Source: Arthrobacter sp. D5-1 (GTDB lineage Bacteria > Actinomycetota > Actinomycetes > Actinomycetales > Micrococcaceae). From it: a DNA stretch of 64,000 bases. The stretch is taken from NCBI RefSeq assembly GCF_017357425.1, contig NZ_CP014571.1:1612001-1676000 (forward strand), given 5' to 3'. Position numbers and translations under genes: made by a program. Positions 25,533-34,108 of the stretch are shown here, one piece after another (position 1 is the first letter of the stretch; every line of letters starts with the position of its first letter). The notes below the pieces were generated by a model. The model saw only the letters and a list, made by a program, of their open reading frames with translations, had not been told where the DNA came from and did no database searches.

Positions 25533-25540
25533 CCTAAGCA
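25533..25540. repeat. Right target-site duplication of the IS element
   Basis: CCTAAGCA directly follows the right terminal inverted repeat, identical to 24078-24085. Removing the element and one copy restores a transporter stop codon followed within about 10-15 bp by the hairpin at 25548. Confidence 0.88.
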
Positions 25541-25547
25541 GCCCAAT

Positions 25548-25590
25548 AACGACGGCGGCTCCGCACCATTGGTGCGGAGCCGCCGTCGTT
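25548..25590. terminator. Strong bidirectional terminator hairpin
   Basis: A 20-bp perfect stem (25548-25567 with 25571-25590, starting AACGACGGCGGCTCC) has a 3-base loop. It lies 15 bp past the accA stop codon on the minus strand. Before the IS insertion it would also have terminated the transporter gene from the other side. Confidence 0.85.
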
Positions 25591-25605
25591 AAGGGGTACT
25601 TGGCG

Positions 25606-27420
25606 TTAGTCCTCGATGGTGGCGATAACTGCGCCGGCGGCAACAGTCTCGCCGGCCGTGGCAGCGAGGCCACGTACGGTACCGGCCTTGTGGGCGGTGA
25701 GGGGCTGTTCCATCTTCATGGCTTCGAGAACCACGATCAGGTCGCCTTCAGCCACCACGTCGCCTTCAGCAGCTGCCACCTTGACGATGGTGCCCTGCAT
25801 CGGTGAGGTCAGGGCGTTGCCACCGGCTGCAGCAGCCGCAGCGCCAGCTGAACGGGAGCGCTTCTTGGACTTGCCGGACTTGGTGCCCGGGCCGCTGGAA
25901 ACTGCTGCGACACCGCCACCCAGGCCGGAGGGAAGGACCACCTCAAGGCGCTTGCCGCCCACCTCGACGACGACGCGCTGGCGCTCACCGGCGTCGGCAG
26001 TGTCTGTGCCGGCAGTGCTGGCAGACCACGCCGGGATGCTGTTGACGAACTCGGTTTCGATCCAGCGTGTGTGGACCTTGAACGGGCCCTCCGCCGGGGC
26101 GAAAGCGGGATCGGTGACCACTGCGAGGTCGAAGGGGATGACGGTGGGGATGCCCTCAACCACCATTTCCTCCAACGCCCGGCGTGAACGCTGGAGCGCT
26201 TGTTCGCGGGTGGCGCCGGTGATGATCAGCTTGGAGAGCATGGAGTCGAAGTTGCCGCTGATCACGTCGCCCTGCTCAACGCCGGAATCGATCCGGACGC
26301 CGGGGCCGGTGGGGTTCTTCAGGGTGGTGATGGTGCCGGGGGCAGGCATGAAGTTGCGGCCCGGGTCCTCGCCGGTGATGCGGAACTCGAAGGAGTGGCC
26401 GCGGACCTCAGGGTCCTCATAGCCGAGGGCTTCGCCGCGGGCAATGCGGAACTGCTCGCGGACCAGGTCGATTCCCGTGACTTCCTCGGACACGCAGTGC
26501 TCCACCTGGAGGCGGGTGTTGACTTCGAGGAAGGAAATGGTGCCGTCCTGGCCCACCAGGAATTCACACGTTCCGGCGCCAAGGTAGTTGGCTTCCTTGA
26601 GGATGGCCTTGGAGGATTCGTAGAGTCGCTTGTTCTGCTCTTCGGTCAAGTACGGAGCGGGGGCTTCCTCGACGAGCTTCTGGTTACGGCGCTGCAGTGA
26701 GCAGTCGCGGGTGGAGACCACCACGACGTTGCCAAATGCGTCGGCCAGGCATTGGGTCTCGACGTGCCGCGGAGCATCGAGGAAGCGCTCGATGAAGCAC
26801 TCGCCGCGGCCGAAAGCTGCAATGGCCTCCCGGACGGCCGATTCGTAGAGCTCGGGAATCTCGTCCATGGTGCGGGCGACCTTGATGCCGCGTCCGCCGC
26901 CGCCGAAGGCAGCTTTGATGGCGACCGGGAGGCCGAACTCTTCGGCAAACTTCAGGATTTCGTCGGCCGATTCCACCGGGTCAGCCGTGCCCGGGACCAG
27001 CGGAGCGCCCACCTTTTCGGCGATGTGGCGGGCCTGGACTTTGTCGCCGAGGGCCGAAATGGCCTCGGGGGAGGGTCCGATCCAGGTGATGCCGGCGTCG
27101 ATGACTTTGGCAGCGAAATCGGCGTTCTCCGCCAGGAACCCGTATCCGGGATGGATCGCGTCCGCGCCGGACTGCTTGGCGACGTCGATGATCTTGTCCA
27201 TCACCAAGTACGACTCAGCAGCCGTGTTGCCGCCCAAAGCATAGGCTTCGTCGGCCAGTCGGACATGGAGTGCGTCACGGTCAGGGTCGGCGTAGACCGC
27301 TACGGAGGCAATGCCTTCGTCCCGGGCGGCTCGAATGATGCGGACCGCGATTTCGCCGCGGTTGGCAATCAAGACCTTGGTAAGAGGGCTGGAAATGGGC
27401 TGCGCCGGGTTAGCTGACAA
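25606..27420 (-). CDS. accA: Acyl-CoA carboxylase alpha subunit (biotin carboxylase plus biotin carrier)
   Basis: This 604-residue subunit uses ATP and bicarbonate to carboxylate its own biotin, for acetyl-/propionyl-CoA carboxylation. Residues ~12-460 are a biotin carboxylase ([50 protein letters not shown]). An Ala/Gly-rich linker and a biotin carrier domain follow, with the biotinyl Lys569 in EAMKMEQP. The start is a TTG at 27420, given by a clear AAGGAG ribosome-binding site 8 bp before it; the upstream frame lacks one. It lies downstream of maf. Its carboxyltransferase partner accD is encoded 11 kb away, and both genes carry the same upstream palindrome. Confidence 0.93.
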   Translation of the reverse strand: MSANPAQPISSPLTKVLIANRGEIAVRIIRAARDEGIASVAVYADPDRDALHVRLADEAYALGGNTAAESYLVMDKIIDVAKQSGADAIHPGYGFLAENADFAAKVIDAGITWIGPSPEAISALGDKVQARHIAEKVGAPLVPGTADPVESADEILKFAEEFGLPVAIKAAFGGGGRGIKVARTMDEIPELYESAVREAIAAFGRGECFIERFLDAPRHVETQCLADAFGNVVVVSTRDCSLQRRNQKLVEEAPAPYLTEEQNKRLYESSKAILKEANYLGAGTCEFLVGQDGTISFLEVNTRLQVEHCVSEEVTGIDLVREQFRIARGEALGYEDPEVRGHSFEFRITGEDPGRNFMPAPGTITTLKNPTGPGVRIDSGVEQGDVISGNFDSMLSKLIITGATREQALQRSRRALEEMVVEGIPTVIPFDLAVVTDPAFAPAEGPFKVHTRWIETEFVNSIPAWSASTAGTDTADAGERQRVVVEVGGKRLEVVLPSGLGGGVAAVSSGPGTKSGKSKKRSRSAGAAAAAAGGNALTSPMQGTIVKVAAAEGDVVAEGDLIVVLEAMKMEQPLTAHKAGTVRGLAATAGETVAAGAVIATIED

Positions 27421-27512
27421 GTTGTTGACTCCTTCTGTCCTTGAGGAGCCTAGCGCGATTGTGAGGGTTCCGCCCATATTGATGGGGGATTCCGTGTGTG
27501 AGGCGATGTTCC

Positions 27513-27531
27513 TTTGTAGGGTTACTACAAA
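27513..27531. promoter_or_regulatory. Palindromic operator candidate upstream of accA
   Basis: TTTGTAG (27513-27519) and CTACAAA (27525-27531) form a perfect dyad with a 5-bp spacer, 93 bp before the accA TTG and just past the maf stop. On the minus strand the core is TGTAGTAACCCTACA, 14 of 15 bases identical to the dyad upstream of accD (40248-40262). Confidence 0.65.
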
Positions 27532-27537
27532 TGTGTT

Positions 27538-28197
27538 CTACTGCTCATCGTTGTCCCACAGCTCGGTGATTCCCACGTTCGCGTGGACCAGCAAGTCCCG
27601 CAGCGTGGAGATGGAAAGCCCGACGACGGCGTGCGGGTCGCCGTTGACCTTGCGGATGAAGGCCCCACCCAGGCCGTCTATGGTGAAGGACCCGGCGCAG
27701 TGAAGGGGCTCTCCGGTGGCGATGTAGGCGTCGATTTCCCGTGGGCTCATCTGGGCAAAGTGGACCTCGGCGCTGGATACTCCGCCGACGGTAGCGCCGG
27801 TGCCTTCCGGGGCCTCATCGTCCTCGGCGTCAGCGGCAGTGTCCCGGCAGTCCACCAGCCAGTGACCGGTGTGCAGCACACCTTGCGAGCCACTCATACG
27901 CAACATCCGTTCCCGCGCGACCTCCGCGGTGTACGGCTTGCCGTGGGACTCGCCGTCGAATTCGAATACTGAATCGCAACCGATGACCAGCGCGCCTTCG
28001 GCTTCGGGGAGGGCGGCAACTGCCTCGGCCTTGGCCCGTGCCAGCAGGAGCGCGGTGTCGTGCGCGTCAGTCACTCCGTACTTAGCCTGAACAGCGTCCT
28101 CGTCAACGTCCGACACCAGGACGTCGTGCTGGATCCCGGCTTCCGTGAGCAGCTTGGTGCGGGCGGGGGACTGGGAGGCGAGAATCAATCGGGTCAC
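27538..28197 (-). CDS. maf: Maf-family nucleotide pyrophosphatase
   Basis: This 219-residue protein starts LILASQSPARTKLLTEAGI, the Maf phosphate-binding motif, and continues with the DEDAVQAKYG, GCDSVFEFDGESHGKP and GGAFIRKVNGDPHAVVGLS segments. Maf proteins hydrolyse canonical or modified nucleoside triphosphates to monophosphates. A segment around residues 125-148 (DTAADAEDDEAPEGTGATVGG) is an acidic, low-complexity insertion. In actinobacteria maf usually sits among acyl-CoA carboxylase genes; here it immediately precedes accA. Nothing suggests a role in carboxylation itself. Confidence 0.92.
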   Translation of the reverse strand: MTRLILASQSPARTKLLTEAGIQHDVLVSDVDEDAVQAKYGVTDAHDTALLLARAKAEAVAALPEAEGALVIGCDSVFEFDGESHGKPYTAEVARERMLRMSGSQGVLHTGHWLVDCRDTAADAEDDEAPEGTGATVGGVSSAEVHFAQMSPREIDAYIATGEPLHCAGSFTIDGLGGAFIRKVNGDPHAVVGLSISTLRDLLVHANVGITELWDNDEQ

Positions 28198-28250
28198 GCC
28201 ACCCAGCCTAATACGAACCCTCTCTCACTTCCCGCGTGCTTCCCGCCGAC

Positions 28251-28351
28251 CCTCTCGCACATCCCACGTGCTTAAACCGAACGCTCACTCACTTGCCTCC
28301 AGCAAGTGAGTGAGCGTTCGTGAATATCGACTGCTATGTGAGAGACCGTTT
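28251..28351. repeat. Compound intergenic palindrome, copy 1
   Basis: Two 19-bp arms (28278-28296 and 28302-28320, starting CGAACGCTCACTCACTTGC) pair perfectly around a 5-base loop. Flanking it are CTCTCGCACATCCC-type sequence on the left (with a second CTCTCTCAC at 28220-28228) and TGTGAGAGACCG on the right (28337-28348), which are roughly complementary. The same design recurs at 43987-44089. It lies at the 3' end of the MMPL gene and may act as its terminator. Confidence 0.75.
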
Positions 28352-30875
28352 AGTGGACGAGTTCTCCGGCGTCGGCCTTCCTGCGGTCGCTGCGCTCCAG
28401 CTTGGCGCCTTCAACATCGACGTCCGGAAGAACACGTTCCAGCCACTTGGGCAGCCACCAGGCCTTCTCGCCCAGAAGATACATCACAGCGGGAACGATG
28501 GTCATGCGGACGACGAAGGCATCAATCAGCACACCGAAGGCCATGGCGAAGCCCAGCGGCCGGACCATCGTGAGGTGGCTGAAGATGAAGCCGGAGAACA
28601 CACTGACCATGATGATCGCGGCGGCAGTGACCACGGCGGAGGCATGGCTGAAACCGGAGCGGACCGCGTGTTTGGCGGACTCGCCGTGCATAAACGACTC
28701 CCGCATACCCGACGTGATAAACACTTGGTAGTCCATGGCGAGTCCGAACAGCACCCCGATCAGGATGATGGGCAGGAAGCTCAGGACGGCGCCCGGGTTG
28801 GCGACGTCGAAGATCCCTCCGAGCCAGCCCCACTGGTAGACGGCAACTACGGCACCGAAGGCAGCGGCCAGCGAGAGCAGGAATCCGCCCGTGGCCAGCA
28901 ACGGCACAACGATCGAGCGGAACACCAGCAGCAGCAAGAGCAAGGACAGCCCGACGACGATCGCCAAGTACGGCGGCAACGCGGCTCCGAGCTTGTTGGA
29001 AACGTCAATGTTGCCCGCGGTTTGTCCGGTCAGGCCGATTTTCACGTCAAGGTCGTCGCTGATCACTGCACCCTTGGCGCGGAGATCAGACACCACCTGC
29101 ACGGTGCCCGCACTGGCCGGGCCTTCCTTGGGAATGACTTGGAAGACTGCGGTACGGCGGTCTTCGCTCAGCGCGATCGGTACAGCCGCGATGACGTTTC
29201 CTACACTGCGAAGTTCGTCCGCGACATCGAACTGCTTGTTCTTGGCGTCGTTTTCGCTGAGGCCTTCAGGGAATTCGCCGACGACGACGATCGGGCCGGT
29301 GACGCCTTCGCCGAAGCTGCTGCGGGTGAGGTCATAGGCCTTGAAGGCCTGCGAATCGACCGGCTCGGAGCCGCCGTCGGGAAGTGCCAACCGAAGCTGG
29401 GAAGCCGGCAACGCAACGGCTCCGAGAAGGACGACGCTGAGGACTAATGCAACCCACGGGTGACGCGTCACCATGCCGCCCCAGCCCCCGCTGCTTCGCT
29501 TCTCTTCGAGTTCGCGATCGGCAGCTTCGTGGCCGGGCTCGGCGTTGTGCTTGGCAGCCTTCGCCCAAGCGCGCTTGGAGATCAGCCTGCGGCCGATCAA
29601 CCCCAGGACGGCAGGCGTCAGGGTCAAAGCGACGACGACGGCGACCGCGACTGTTGCTGCGGCGGCAACACCCATCACTGCGAGGAAAGGCAGGCCCGGA
29701 ACCACGAGGGCTGCCAAGGCGATGATGACGGTGAGACCGGCGAACAACACAGCGTTACCTGAAGTACCCGTAGCCAAGGCAGCGGATTCCTCCGCGTCCA
29801 TGCCGGCCAGAAGCTGGGTGCGGTGTCGGTTGACGATGAACAGGGAGTAGTCAATACCAACCGCGAGGCCGAGCATCAGGGCAAGCATCGGGGAGATGGA
29901 GCTCATGTCGATGACGCTGGTCAGTGCGAACGTTCCGCCGACACCTACAGCTACGCCGATCAGGGCCATCAGGAGAGGAAGCCCGGCCGCGATGAGTGTG
30001 CCGAGCATGAGGATCAGCACCAAGGCCGCGACTGCGACGCCCACGATTTCAGCAATACCGAAGATCTCCGAGACATCTTCGGTGATTTCCTTGCTGGCGT
30101 AGGCCGTGACGCCAGCGGAAGAAACTCCGTGGACGATCTCCTGAACCTCTTCGCGGACGGCGGGGTCAACGGCGTTGATGGAGGTCTTGAACTGGACCTG
30201 GGCTACCGCTGCTTTGTTGTCGCTGGACACAAAACGGAGGCCTTCGGAGGCTTCGAGCTGTCGCTTGCCCAGAGCCAATGTGGCGGCGCCGTCGGCAGCT
30301 TCCTTGGCTCCGGCGTCGAGCTTTTCCTTGTTGGCAGCAAGTTCTGCGCGCTGCGGCGCCAACTGGGCTTCAATCTGGGCGGGTGTGAGGCCAGAGGCAG
30401 CGAGTTGCTGCTCCACCCCGGCGAGTTGCGCCTCGCCGGCCTCCAGCTGCGCGCGGGAAGTATCAAGCTGTGCCTTGCCCTCGGCGGCCTTGGCTTCACC
30501 GGCCGCGAGCTCAGCCGCGGAGTTATCCAACTGCTCCTGCGTGGTGAACGGGTTCACCGTCCCCTGCACGTCAGGCATGGCTTCGAGCTTGGTGAGCGCA
30601 GCCGCGACCGCGTCCTTTTTGGCTTGGTCGAAGCCGGCATCTCCGGCGTCGAACACCACGCTGGCGGAGCCGCCCGAAGAATCAGGGAGCGCTTCCTTGA
30701 GTTTGTCGGCCATCTGCTGGGTTTCGGTGCCCGGGATGGTGAAGTTGTTGGACATGGTGCCGTGGAAGGCTGCGGCCGAGCCGCCCACCGCCACCATGAC
30801 GGCCAGCCAGATGGAGATGACCAGCCAGCGGCGCCGATACGAAAACTTGCCGAGACGGTAGAGGAACGAGGCCAT
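28350..30875 (-). CDS. MMPL-family RND-type transporter
   Basis: This 841-residue membrane protein has the MMPL/RND layout: one helix (RRRWLVISIWLAVMVAVGG), a large extracellular domain, a block of five helices, a second extracellular domain and a final block of five helices. The first extracellular domain carries a long Ala/Glu/Gln-rich coiled-coil stretch (about residues 110-205) with repeated LEAGEAQLA-like units. Relatives export lipids, glycolipids or drugs using the proton gradient; the substrate is unknown. The start codon at 30875 is 1 bp after the TetR stop codon, so the regulator and pump form one operon, typical of self-regulated efflux. Confidence 0.88.
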   Translation of the reverse strand: MASFLYRLGKFSYRRRWLVISIWLAVMVAVGGSAAAFHGTMSNNFTIPGTETQQMADKLKEALPDSSGGSASVVFDAGDAGFDQAKKDAVAAALTKLEAMPDVQGTVNPFTTQEQLDNSAAELAAGEAKAAEGKAQLDTSRAQLEAGEAQLAGVEQQLAASGLTPAQIEAQLAPQRAELAANKEKLDAGAKEAADGAATLALGKRQLEASEGLRFVSSDNKAAVAQVQFKTSINAVDPAVREEVQEIVHGVSSAGVTAYASKEITEDVSEIFGIAEIVGVAVAALVLILMLGTLIAAGLPLLMALIGVAVGVGGTFALTSVIDMSSISPMLALMLGLAVGIDYSLFIVNRHRTQLLAGMDAEESAALATGTSGNAVLFAGLTVIIALAALVVPGLPFLAVMGVAAAATVAVAVVVALTLTPAVLGLIGRRLISKRAWAKAAKHNAEPGHEAADRELEEKRSSGGWGGMVTRHPWVALVLSVVLLGAVALPASQLRLALPDGGSEPVDSQAFKAYDLTRSSFGEGVTGPIVVVGEFPEGLSENDAKNKQFDVADELRSVGNVIAAVPIALSEDRRTAVFQVIPKEGPASAGTVQVVSDLRAKGAVISDDLDVKIGLTGQTAGNIDVSNKLGAALPPYLAIVVGLSLLLLLLVFRSIVVPLLATGGFLLSLAAAFGAVVAVYQWGWLGGIFDVANPGAVLSFLPIILIGVLFGLAMDYQVFITSGMRESFMHGESAKHAVRSGFSHASAVVTAAAIIMVSVFSGFIFSHLTMVRPLGFAMAFGVLIDAFVVRMTIVPAVMYLLGEKAWWLPKWLERVLPDVDVEGAKLERSDRRKADAGELVH

Positions 30876-30876
30876 G

Positions 30877-31599
30877 TCAGAACCGATCTGTGGTGGTTGG
30901 AACGGAGGGGGAGGCTGCTGAGACTTGGACGGACGCGTCCGACGGCGGCGCGAAGCCGGCGCCCAGGAGGCCCATCGCATCGATGAGGTGCTGGCGAAGT
31001 ACCGCGAGGGATTCCGCCGAGAGATCAGGGCCGCGATCGGCGAACCAGACGGTCATTGCGGCCTTGCCGCAGGAGATCACTGAGCCCGCCAAGGCATGGA
31101 GGTAGAGCTCACTGATGCCGGCGCCGAGTCTGCTGCGGGCGGCTTCAATGATCTGCTCGGTGCAGTGCTCCCAGGCTTCAAGCTCGGAGCGGGCCAGTTG
31201 CCGGTTGTCGTGGGTCAGGCTGAAGAGTTCGGCCATGGGTGCCACGGACATGGGATCGGCCAGCGCCATGAGGGCTGCCTGGGCGGATTCGAGAATTGAC
31301 TCGTCCGCCGGGCGTAGCCGGAACTGCTCCAAGGCGTGGTCCATGAAGCCGTCGGCAACGGATGCCAAGGCGGCTTCGAGGCTGGGGAAGTAGTTGAAGA
31401 AGGTTCGTCGTGAGACGCCGGCGCTGGCTGCGATGTCTTCCACGGTGAAATTGCCGGACCCTTTGCTACGCAAAAGGCCCAAGGCTGCGGAAGCGATGGA
31501 ACTGCGGGTGGCCGCCTTGTTGAGTTCGCGCCTGGAGGGGGCGCTGGGCTCGGAAGGAGACGATTCCGCAGCGGCTTCCTGGCTACTGGTTTGAGTCAC
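30877..31599 (-). CDS. TetR-family repressor of the adjacent MMPL transporter
   Basis: This 240-residue protein has a TetR helix-turn-helix in residues ~30-75 (FTVEDIAASAGVSRRTFFNYFPSLEAAL), preceded by an Ala/Ser/Pro/Glu-rich N-terminal tail. The C-terminal ligand-binding domain is variable and gives no ligand. It starts at GTG 31599 and ends 1 bp before the MMPL gene. A 7-bp-arm palindrome lies 13 bp upstream and is its likely own operator. The natural inducer is expected to be a substrate of the pump. Confidence 0.9.
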   Translation of the reverse strand: MTQTSSQEAAAESSPSEPSAPSRRELNKAATRSSIASAALGLLRSKGSGNFTVEDIAASAGVSRRTFFNYFPSLEAALASVADGFMDHALEQFRLRPADESILESAQAALMALADPMSVAPMAELFSLTHDNRQLARSELEAWEHCTEQIIEAARSRLGAGISELYLHALAGSVISCGKAAMTVWFADRGPDLSAESLAVLRQHLIDAMGLLGAGFAPPSDASVQVSAASPSVPTTTDRF

Positions 31600-31611
31600 A
31601 TACTTACACTA

Positions 31612-31627
31612 AGTGCAAGTTTGCACT
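31612..31627. promoter_or_regulatory. TetR-type operator
   Basis: AGTGCAA (31612-31618) and TTGCACT (31621-31627) form a perfect dyad around GT, 13 bp upstream of the tetR GTG. The position suits autorepression of the tetR-MMPL operon. Confidence 0.7.
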
Positions 31628-31666
31628 CTGCGCAATGTGAGCGTGCCCGTGTCCCTGATACTCAAA

Positions 31667-31726
31667 GTCCCGCCCTCGTTCGCTCAGCCCACCGTTGAGC
31701 GGCGAGGGAACGAAGGAGGGCGGGAC
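31667..31726. terminator. Terminator hairpin of the YbjQ-like gene
   Basis: GTCCCGCCCTC (31667-31677) pairs with GAGGGCGGGAC (31716-31726). Further complementary bases inside (CGTTCGCTCA region) lengthen the structure. It lies 15 bp after the stop of the YbjQ-like gene on the minus strand. Confidence 0.65.
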
Positions 31727-31741
31727 CTATGGCTGATCCGA

Positions 31742-32242
31742 CTAGAACTGGTGAGACTGGGCCGGGGGAGTTGGTGGGGTAAATTGCTGCGGCTGGGCGG
31801 GCTGCTGGGGCTGGGTGAACTGCTGCTGTGCTGACTGCTGCGGCTGTGCCGGCTGAGCGGGCTGTTGGGCGGCCGACTTGGTCAGGTAGATCGACTGTCC
31901 TGTAGCTCCCGGTTCGCCTTCACCCAGCGGGAGTACGTAGACAGCCGTCCCGTACGCACAGACTTCGGTCCAGTTGGTACCCATTTCAGAGGTGTCGAAC
32001 CGCATGGCGACGATGGCATTGGCGCCACGTTGCTGCGCTTCGTTGACCATGCGTGCCATAACTTCCTGGCGGCTTTCATAGAGTGCCTTGGTCATTTCGG
32101 GCAGTTCGCCGCCGCCGAGGGAGCGGAAGCCCGCCAGCATTTGCGAGCCGATGTCCCGTGAGCGGACGGTGAGGCCCATGACTTCGCCGAAGACGGCGTC
32201 GATCCGGTGGCCCGGGATTTCATTGGAAGTGACGATCAACAT
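31742..32242 (-). CDS. YbjQ/UPF0145-family protein with Gln/Pro-rich tail
   Basis: This 166-residue protein has an intact YbjQ domain (residues ~1-110: SNEIPGHRIDAVFGEVMGLTVRSRDIGSQ; QQRGANAIVAMRFDTSEM; EVCAYGTAVYV). The family forms pentamers with a proposed metal-binding role that is not established. Residues ~115-166 are a low-complexity tail of Gln, Pro, Ala and Phe with repeated PAQPQQ/FTQPQQ units, which is unusual for this family and may mediate self-association. It is flanked by hairpins and seems to be a monocistronic unit. Confidence 0.82.
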   Translation of the reverse strand: MLIVTSNEIPGHRIDAVFGEVMGLTVRSRDIGSQMLAGFRSLGGGELPEMTKALYESRQEVMARMVNEAQQRGANAIVAMRFDTSEMGTNWTEVCAYGTAVYVLPLGEGEPGATGQSIYLTKSAAQQPAQPAQPQQSAQQQFTQPQQPAQPQQFTPPTPPAQSHQF

Positions 32243-32279
32243 GGTCCGAGCCTATCCAGAGTTGGCCCCTTTAACGGGG

Positions 32280-32311
32280 AAATCCCCCGGAGAGAACTCC
32301 CCGGGGGATTT
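32280..32311. terminator. Terminator of the dicarboxylate symporter gene
   Basis: AAATCCCCCGG (32280-32290) pairs with CCGGGGGATTT (32301-32311) around a 10-base loop, 24 bp past the symporter stop on the minus strand. A-rich and T-rich flanks fit an intrinsic terminator. Confidence 0.75.
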
Positions 32312-32334
32312 GCGCTCTTCCAAAGAGGCTGAGA

Positions 32335-33768
32335 CTACGCCTTGGTGTCGGCCAGTTCGCGCTCGTTGCTTTCGGCTGCTGCCCTGTCGGCGGCGTACTC
32401 GTCGGCGAAAGCTGCACCGTTGCGGGGTGCGTTGTACAGCGACTCATCCAAGATGCCCTGACGCTTGGCCACGATGGCCGGGACCAGTGCCTGGCCAGCC
32501 ACGTTGACGGCGGTGCGGCCCATGTCCAGGATGGGATCGATAGCCAGCAGGAGGCCGACGCCGGCCAGCGGCAGTCCCAGTGTGGACAGGGTCAGCGTGA
32601 GCATGACGACGGCGCCGGTGGTACCTGCCGTAGCGGCGGAACCGAGGACGGAGACCAGAACGATCAGCAGGTACTGGCTGAAGTCAAGGTTGATGCCGAA
32701 GAACTGTGCCACGAAGATGGCTGCGATCGCCGGGTAGATTGCTGCGCAGCCGTCCATCTTGGTGGTGGCGCCGAGGGGCACGGCGAAGGATGCGTAGCCG
32801 GAGGGGACGCCCAGGTTCCGCTCAGTGACGCGCTGCGTCAGCGGCAGCGTGCCAATGGACGAGCGGGAAACGAACGCCAGCTGCACGGCCGGCCACACTC
32901 CGGAGAAGTACTGCTTGATGGAGAGCCCGTGAATGCGCACCAGGATGGGGTAGACAACGAAGAGCACCAGGGCCAGGCCGATGTAGATGGCCGCAGTGAA
33001 CTTGCCCAAAGAACCGATAGTGTCCCAGCCGTAGATGGCCACAGCGTTACCGATCAGTCCTACTGTGCCCAGCGGAGCGAGGCGGATGATCCACCACAGG
33101 ACCTTTTGGATGACAGCCAGCGCTGAAGCGTTGAACGTCAGGAAGGCCTCGGCCTGCTTGCCAACCTTGAGGGCAGCAACACCGATCGCGATCGCAATGA
33201 CCAGGATCTGCAGCACGTTGAAGTTGACGGCAGTGCTGACGGTGGTGGCAGCGTTGGCGCTCTCGGTCACAGTGGAGCTGGCGCCGAGTCCCAGGAAGTT
33301 CTTCGGGAAGAGGCCGATCAGGAAGGCCCACCAGTCACCGGTCTTGCCAGCGTACTTGGCTTCTTCTGTAATGCCGGTAGCTGCGCCCGGCTGCAGGAGT
33401 ACGCCCAGGCCGATGCCGATCAGAACCGATACCAGCGAGGTGATCGCGAACCAGAGCAGTGTGTTCCATGCCAATCGGGCTGCGTTGGACACCTGGCGCA
33501 GGTTGGCGATGGAGCTCACCACAGCGGTGAAAATCAAAGGTACGACGGCGGTCTGCAGCAAGGAGACGTAGCTGGAGCCGATCGTCTGGAGAGTAGCCCC
33601 CATGGCATTGGGGGCGGTCTTGGTGCTGCCCGTGTACTTGGCGATGAGGCCAAGGATGAGGCCCACAATGAGGGCTGCGATGATCTGGACGCCGAAGGAA
33701 CCGGCCCACTTGGGGAGCCGGAAGCCGCTCTTGCCAGCTGCTGGGGAAGTGTTGGTTGAGGTGCTCAC
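32335..33768 (-). CDS. Dicarboxylate/amino acid:cation symporter (DAACS family)
   Basis: This 477-residue membrane protein belongs to the GltP/DctA family. It has the serine-rich re-entrant loop (FVSRSSIGTLPLTQRV), the second hairpin (LGSAATAGTTGAVVMLTLTLSTLGLP) and the substrate-site helix (DPILDMGRTAVNVAGQALVPAIVAK). These carriers import glutamate/aspartate or C4-dicarboxylates with protons or sodium; the substrate is not certain. The start is a GTG at 33768. No binding-protein or sensor gene is adjacent, so it is probably a single-gene unit closed by the hairpin at 32280-32311. Confidence 0.9.
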   Translation of the reverse strand: MSTSTNTSPAAGKSGFRLPKWAGSFGVQIIAALIVGLILGLIAKYTGSTKTAPNAMGATLQTIGSSYVSLLQTAVVPLIFTAVVSSIANLRQVSNAARLAWNTLLWFAITSLVSVLIGIGLGVLLQPGAATGITEEAKYAGKTGDWWAFLIGLFPKNFLGLGASSTVTESANAATTVSTAVNFNVLQILVIAIAIGVAALKVGKQAEAFLTFNASALAVIQKVLWWIIRLAPLGTVGLIGNAVAIYGWDTIGSLGKFTAAIYIGLALVLFVVYPILVRIHGLSIKQYFSGVWPAVQLAFVSRSSIGTLPLTQRVTERNLGVPSGYASFAVPLGATTKMDGCAAIYPAIAAIFVAQFFGINLDFSQYLLIVLVSVLGSAATAGTTGAVVMLTLTLSTLGLPLAGVGLLLAIDPILDMGRTAVNVAGQALVPAIVAKRQGILDESLYNAPRNGAAFADEYAADRAAAESNERELADTKA

Positions 33769-34108
33769 CGGAACACGTTAGGTGCAGTGCCAATAACATA
33801 GCGAACGGACGTTGAGAAATGTTACGTGCACAAAAGTTATTCCCGCGGTTTTGTGACGTTGATCGCAGTCGAGGGCGTTCGGGCCGGATTGCAAGGCCGT
33901 GGATCCCGTCTTTGCGGTCATGGTCGCTAAAAGGGGACTCGCATGGTGGCGACTGTTGCAGCGGAGCGCGGAACGTCCGTTGGCGTTACCCCCGTGCGGT
34001 TTGTCTGTTTGTTGGATTTATTCGGTGGTGTTGGTAGTTTGTGGGTGTTTGGTTGCCTGGGTTTTTTGGCTTGGGTGTTGCGATTGTTCTTATTGGGAGG
34101 AAAGTTCT
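33769..34108 (+). other. Gene-free leader region upstream of the WXG100 gene
   Basis: No credible gene is seen in these 340 bp, which contain the divergent promoters of the symporter (minus) and the WXG100 gene (plus). From about 33990 the composition changes to G/T-rich, low-C sequence that continues through the WXG100 and toxin-like genes. A GGGAGGAAAG ribosome-binding site lies at 34095-34104. Confidence 0.5.

Noticed and set aside
28320..29447. Plus-strand open frame opposite the MMPL gene, beginning in the palindrome
   Set aside because: Extremely Asp/His/Gln-rich, no fold expected; the minus-strand MMPL protein explains the region.
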